Origin: Billgrantia lactosivorans
Lineage (GTDB): Bacteria; Pseudomonadota; Gammaproteobacteria; Pseudomonadales; Halomonadaceae
DNA: 64,000 bases
Assembly (NCBI RefSeq): GCF_003254665.1
Contig: NZ_QHGY01000011.1
Location: forward strand, 393-64,392
Direction of reading: 5' to 3'
Numbering within the stretch: the stretch's first letter is position 1; each line of letters begins with the position of its first letter. Of the stretch, positions 60,659-64,000 are shown one piece after another. The position numbers and the translations under genes are program-made. The notes under the pieces are model-generated. The model did not search any database, was not told the origin of the DNA, and saw nothing but the letters and a program-made list of their open reading frames with translations.

Positions 60659-62110
60659 ATGACGACCCTCGAACTGCTGATCGACGGCCGGGCCAAGGCT
60701 GCGTCCCAGGGGCGCACCTTCGAACGCGCCAACCCCTTTACGGGCCAGGCCACCACCACGGCGGCGGCCGCTTCGGTGGAGGATGCCAAGGCGGCGGCGG
60801 ATGCCGCGGGCCGGGCCTTCGCGACCTGGTCGCAAACGGGCCCCGGCGAGCGGCGCGGCAAGCTGCTCAAGGCGGCGGAGCTGATGGAGGCGCGCCAGGC
60901 CGAGTTCATCGAGCGCATGGTGAGCGAGACCGGCGCCACGCCGGGCTGGGCCGGCTTCAACGTGATGGTGGCCGCCGGCATGCTGCGCGAGGCGGCATCG
61001 CTGACCACCCAGATCCAGGGCGACGTGATTCCCTCCAACGTGCCCGACAATCTGGCCATGGGCGTACGGGTGCCCTGCGGCGTGGTGGTCGGCATCGCGC
61101 CGTGGAACGCGCCAATCATCCTCGGCACCCGGGCCGTGGCCACGCCGCTGGCGTGTGGCAATACGGTGATCCTCAAGGCCTCGGAGCAGTGCCCGGCGAC
61201 CCACCATCTGATCGGTCAGGTGCTGGTGGAGGCCGGGTTCGGTGACGGCGTGGTCAACGTGATCACCAATGCGCCGGCCGACGCTCCGCAGATGGTGGAA
61301 GCGCTGATCGCCCATCCCGACGTGGCGCGCATCAACTTCACCGGCTCCACCGGGGTGGGGCGGATCATCGCCGAGAAGGCGGCCCGTCACCTCAAGCCGG
61401 TGCTGCTGGAGCTAGGCGGCAAAGCGCCGTTCCTGGTGCTGGACGATGCCGACCTGGATGCCGCGGTGGACGCGGCGATCTTCGGCGCCTTCTTCAACCA
61501 GGGGCAGATCTGCATGTCCACCGAACGACTGATCGTCGATGCCTCGGTGGCCGACGCCTTCGTCGACAAGCTGGCCGCGCGTGCCGCGGCGCTCAAAGCG
61601 GGCGACCCGCGCGGCGAGGGCAACGCCCTGGGCACCCTGATCAATGCCGAGTCGGGGCAGAAGCTCAATGCGCTACTCGACGATGCCGAGAGCCACGGCG
61701 CGCGCCTGGCCGCCGGCGGCCGGGCCGATGGGGTGATCATGCCGGCCACGGTGGTGGATGGCGTGACGCCACAGATGCGGCTCTACAGCGAGGAGTCCTT
61801 CGGGCCGGTGGTGGCGGTGATCCGGGTCGAGGGCGAGGAGGAGGCCATCCGCATCGCCAACGACAGCGAGTACGGCCTCTCGGCGGCGGTGTTCAGTCGC
61901 GATACGGCGCGGGCGATCAAGGTCGCCGGGCGCATCCAGTCGGGGATCTGCCATATCAATGCGCCGACGGTGCACGACGAGCCGCAGATGCCCTTCGGCG
62001 GCGTCAAGGCCAGCGGCTACGGGCGCTTCGGCGGCAAGGCGGGTATCGAGGAGTTCACCGAGCTGCGCTGGATCACGGTGCAGCTGGGGCCGCGGCACTA
62101 CCCCATCTAG
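60659..62110 (+). CDS. vdh: Aldehyde dehydrogenase, vanillin dehydrogenase type
   Basis: The 483-residue NAD(P)-dependent enzyme has the catalytic Cys285 (NQGQICMSTER) and general base Glu251 (LLELGGKAPF), with the cofactor strand GIAPWNAPIILGTRAVATPL and FTGSTGVGRII. Wording matches vanillin/salicylaldehyde dehydrogenases. With the feruloyl-CoA synthetase start downstream it would oxidise vanillin, 4-hydroxybenzaldehyde or related aldehydes to acids that enter the protocatechuate pathway. AAGGAGAG precedes the ATG. Confidence 0.88.
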   Translation: MTTLELLIDGRAKAASQGRTFERANPFTGQATTTAAAASVEDAKAAADAAGRAFATWSQTGPGERRGKLLKAAELMEARQAEFIERMVSETGATPGWAGFNVMVAAGMLREAASLTTQIQGDVIPSNVPDNLAMGVRVPCGVVVGIAPWNAPIILGTRAVATPLACGNTVILKASEQCPATHHLIGQVLVEAGFGDGVVNVITNAPADAPQMVEALIAHPDVARINFTGSTGVGRIIAEKAARHLKPVLLELGGKAPFLVLDDADLDAAVDAAIFGAFFNQGQICMSTERLIVDASVADAFVDKLAARAAALKAGDPRGEGNALGTLINAESGQKLNALLDDAESHGARLAAGGRADGVIMPATVVDGVTPQMRLYSEESFGPVVAVIRVEGEEEAIRIANDSEYGLSAAVFSRDTARAIKVAGRIQSGICHINAPTVHDEPQMPFGGVKASGYGRFGGKAGIEEFTELRWITVQLGPRHYPI

Positions 62111-62144
62111 GCCCATTTAGCCGATCTGGCTATATCCGATGATG

Positions 62145-62170
62145 AAGGGAGGCTGGCATCAGCCTCCCTT
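62145..62170. terminator. Bidirectional hairpin between aldehyde dehydrogenase and MarR genes
   Basis: AAGGGAGGCT pairs perfectly with AGCCTCCCTT around a six-base loop. It lies between convergent genes and overlaps the end of the MarR gene. No U-tract is present on either side. Confidence 0.55.
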
Positions 62171-62617
62171 GCGGGCCGCGATGATACGGTCGAGAAGGTC
62201 GAGTAGCCACTCGCGCTCGCCTTCTTTCATGAAGCTGTCGAAGTTGTCTTCGCCCGCGGCGACCTTGCGGTTGAGCCGCTCGGTGAATTCCTTGCCCTTG
62301 TCGGTGAGGTAGAGGGCGTAGGAGCGCCGATCGTTCTTCGACTTGCGCCGTTCCACCACCTCCATGCTCTCCAGCTTGTCGATGGCCGCCACCATGGCGG
62401 AACGGTCCACGTCCAGGGCGGTGGAGACCGCCGACTGGGTCAGCCCGGGGTTGTGATAGATGATGGCGAGGATGCTGAACAGCCCGGGTGTGATGCCCTC
62501 CTGGGCGCAAGCCTCGAAGAACACGTCGAAGTAGACGAGCTGCGCCCGGCGTAGCTTGTAGCCGAGGCGGGACTGCAGCATGGAGTAATCGATACCGTTC
62601 TGGTCGTCGTTGCTCAT
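62159..62617 (-). CDS. MarR family transcriptional regulator (hydroxycinnamate type)
   Basis: The 152-residue winged-helix protein has the MarR core (LGYKLRRAQLVYFDVFFEACAQ; ITPGLFSILAIIYHNPGLTQSAVSTALDVDRSAMVAAIDKLE; RRKSKNDRRSYALYLTDKG). Relatives such as FerC/FerR, CouR and HcaR repress ferulate or coumarate genes until the CoA thioester appears. It diverges from the feruloyl-CoA synthetase gene and converges on the aldehyde dehydrogenase gene. ATG giving MSNDDQNG is chosen; an upstream TTG is in frame. Confidence 0.88.
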   Translation of the reverse strand: MSNDDQNGIDYSMLQSRLGYKLRRAQLVYFDVFFEACAQEGITPGLFSILAIIYHNPGLTQSAVSTALDVDRSAMVAAIDKLESMEVVERRKSKNDRRSYALYLTDKGKEFTERLNRKVAAGEDNFDSFMKEGEREWLLDLLDRIIAARKGG

Positions 62618-62710
62618 AGGTTGGTCGGCCCTGAGGTTGGGTGAGCCACGAGGCGGCAAGCAGCAAACAGCCTATCGGATACCGGACGGCGAGGCCTATC
62701 ACGGTCTCCA

Positions 62711-62722
62711 ACTTTAGTCGTG
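62711..62722 (-). repeat. Inverted 12-bp copy of CACGACTAAAGT
   Basis: ACTTTAGTCGTG is the exact reverse complement of 60533-60544. The two copies bracket the aldehyde dehydrogenase and MarR genes. A shared regulator site or ends of a transferred segment would both explain it. Confidence 0.4.
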
Positions 62723-62837
62723 CCTCGGCCGTGAGAATCGTCGCGGCGACACGGCGTTATGAGAGTAACTTTTTGATACTGAATGCTTATTTCGCCTTGC
62801 TTCGGTTCCCAAGAATAATGTTATGGCGGCAAAATGT

Positions 62838-62866
62838 TTGACATGCCAACAGTTTAAAAAAATACT
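62838..62866 (+). promoter_or_regulatory. Feruloyl-CoA synthetase promoter with overlapping MarR-like operator
   Basis: A perfect -35 TTGACA, 17 bases, then AATACT. The -35 is part of TTGACATGCCAA (62838-62849), an inverted repeat of TTG, N, CATG, N, CAA. An operator over the -35 box suits repression by the divergent MarR protein. It lies 88 bases before the ATG. Confidence 0.55.
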
Positions 62867-62953
62867 GGACTCCATGTTACCAAGGCTCCCATGCCGAGGG
62901 TAGCGAGATGCCCCTTTCGATCCTGACAACGATCACAAACAGCAGGAGCGCCC

Positions 62954-64000
62954 ATGTCTTCCTCCTTTCGCGATGTCCGCCTGGGCACTGCCACTGCCAA
63001 GCTGATCCTGCGCGATGATGGAACCCGACTTCTCACTGTCGAGGAACCCCTCGGCGACTACCCCGATACGCTGCTCGAGTGCCTGGAACGCTGGGCCGAC
63101 GAGACGCCGGAGCGTACCTTCGTGGCGCGGCGCGACGGTGCCGGCGAGTGGCAGCGCCTGAGCTATGCCCAGACCCTGGCGCGGGTACGCCGCCTGGCGC
63201 AAGGGCTGCTGAACCACGGCCTGAGCGTCGAGCGGCCCCTGGCCATCCTCAGCGGTAATTCCATCGAGCACCTGCTGCTGTCGTTGGCGGCGATGTATGT
63301 GGGTATTCCCTTCGCCCCCGTCTCGCCGGCCTATTCGCTGGTCAGCCGCGACTACGGCAAGCTGCGCCATATCATCGAGCTGCTGACGCCGGGCCTGCTG
63401 ATGGTCGACAAGGCGAAGGATTTCGCCCCCGCCCTGGCGGCGGTGCAGCCGGCCGACTGCGGCTGTGTGGCGGTAGAAGCCGAAGGCTTCCCCATGGGCA
63501 CCTTCGACGAACTGCTGGATACCCCCGTGACCGCGGCGGTGGAGGAGGCCCGTGCGGCCGTCGGCCCCGATACCATTGTCAAGTTCCTGTTCACCTCCGG
63601 CTCCACCGGCATGCCCAAGGGCGTCATTAATACTCACCGCATGCTCTGCGCCAACCAGGAGATGCTGGCTTCGCTGATGCCCTTCATGCGCGACGAGCCA
63701 CCGGTTCTGGTCGACTGGCTGCCGTGGAACCACACCTTCGGCGGCAACCATAACGTCGGCATCGTGCTTTACAACGGCGGCAGCCTCTATATCGACGACG
63801 GCCGCCCGGTGCCGGGCGAGTTCGAGAAGACCATCGCCAACCTGCGCGAGATCGCCCCCACGGTCTACTTCAACGTGCCCAAGGGTTTCGAGATCCTGGT
63901 GGACTACCTGAAGCGCGAGGATGCCCTGCGCGAGACCTTCTTCTCCCGGCTAAACCTGATGTTCTTCGCCGCGGCGGGGCTCTCCCAGCACATCTGGGAC
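62954..64000 (+). CDS. fcs: Feruloyl-CoA synthetase (partial, runs off the window)
   Basis: The first 349 codons are present. The protein is an ANL-superfamily acyl-CoA synthetase with the AMP/ATP P-loop [15 protein letters not shown] near residue 215 and [15 protein letters not shown], typical of feruloyl-CoA synthetases. It activates ferulate, coumarate or caffeate with ATP and CoA before side-chain shortening to vanillin-type aldehydes. GGAG lies eight bases before the ATG. The hydratase/lyase (ech) is not seen in the window and may follow. Confidence 0.88.
   Translation, partial: MSSSFRDVRLGTATAKLILRDDGTRLLTVEEPLGDYPDTLLECLERWADETPERTFVARRDGAGEWQRLSYAQTLARVRRLAQGLLNHGLSVERPLAILSGNSIEHLLLSLAAMYVGIPFAPVSPAYSLVSRDYGKLRHIIELLTPGLLMVDKAKDFAPALAAVQPADCGCVAVEAEGFPMGTFDELLDTPVTAAVEEARAAVGPDTIVKFLFTSGSTGMPKGVINTHRMLCANQEMLASLMPFMRDEPPVLVDWLPWNHTFGGNHNVGIVLYNGGSLYIDDGRPVPGEFEKTIANLREIAPTVYFNVPKGFEILVDYLKREDALRETFFSRLNLMFFAAAGLSQHIWD

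Larger units (their letters stand above)
62618..62953. other. Divergent promoter region of MarR gene and feruloyl-CoA synthetase gene
   Basis: There is no gene in this 336-base region, which turns AT-rich towards the synthetase. It holds the inverted 12-mer ACTTTAGTCGTG at 62711-62722 and the sigma-70-like promoter with overlapping palindrome described next. Confidence 0.5.

Overview
The window is a GC-rich chromosomal segment of a gammaproteobacterium. Gene content and style (acidic proteins, tmcA, periplasmic nitrate reductase napEFDABC, glnE, entericidin-type lipoproteins, many aromatic-acid genes) fit Halomonadaceae such as Halomonas. That placement is an inference from gene content; there is no rRNA or marker-gene comparison behind it.

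Layout. 1-30 kb is mostly core genome: the edge of a TRAP-transporter solute-binding gene; tmcA reading in frame, without a stop, into pepD; a DJ-1/PfpI protein; dps; small lipoproteins; a DUF1007-NicO metal export pair; tandem entericidins; an I78-type inhibitor; a thioesterase, atoE and a MATE pump; an outer-membrane barrel; ferredoxin and coaD; a stand-alone ketoacyl synthase; a TrmB-like methyltransferase preceded by an attenuator-like leader; an SMR pump; dacB, dgkA, glnE, aroQ; then napEFDABC.

30.5-54 kb is a catabolic island for hydroaromatic and aromatic acids. A tripartite tricarboxylate-type transporter (tctCBA) diverges from a 3-dehydroshikimate dehydratase (quiC-like) and a shikimate/quinate dehydrogenase-like gene, which would feed protocatechuate. 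An uncharacterised IclR / AEC carrier / flavoprotein / TIM-barrel cluster follows. The complete protocatechuate branch of the beta-ketoadipate pathway comes next: an IclR regulator of the PcaR/PcaU type, pcaB, a BKACE gene, pcaI, pcaJ, pcaF, a pcaD-pcaC fusion, an MFS carrier, pcaQ, pcaH and pcaG. The promoters of tctC, the BKACE gene and pcaI each carry the same three-half-site operator (GTTCG, 14 bp, GTTCG, 5 bp, CGAAC), and pcaB has the palindrome part, so these units probably form one IclR regulon. pcaHG instead has a perfect PcaQ box.

53.9-58.9 kb is a rearranged accessory block: 42-bp direct repeats, an HxlR/SDR/quinone-reductase module, a flavin reductase, small proteins, an intact GST gene and two degraded GST pieces, one fused to a TetR C-terminal segment. 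59.2-60.4 kb is AT-richer and consists of two integron gene cassettes whose attC arms match their own left core sites exactly; no integrase is visible. From 60.6 kb to the edge lie a vanillin-dehydrogenase-type aldehyde dehydrogenase, a MarR regulator and the start of a feruloyl-CoA synthetase gene. This hydroxycinnamate branch would also end at protocatechuate.

No rRNA, tRNA, CRISPR array or complete insertion sequence was recognised.
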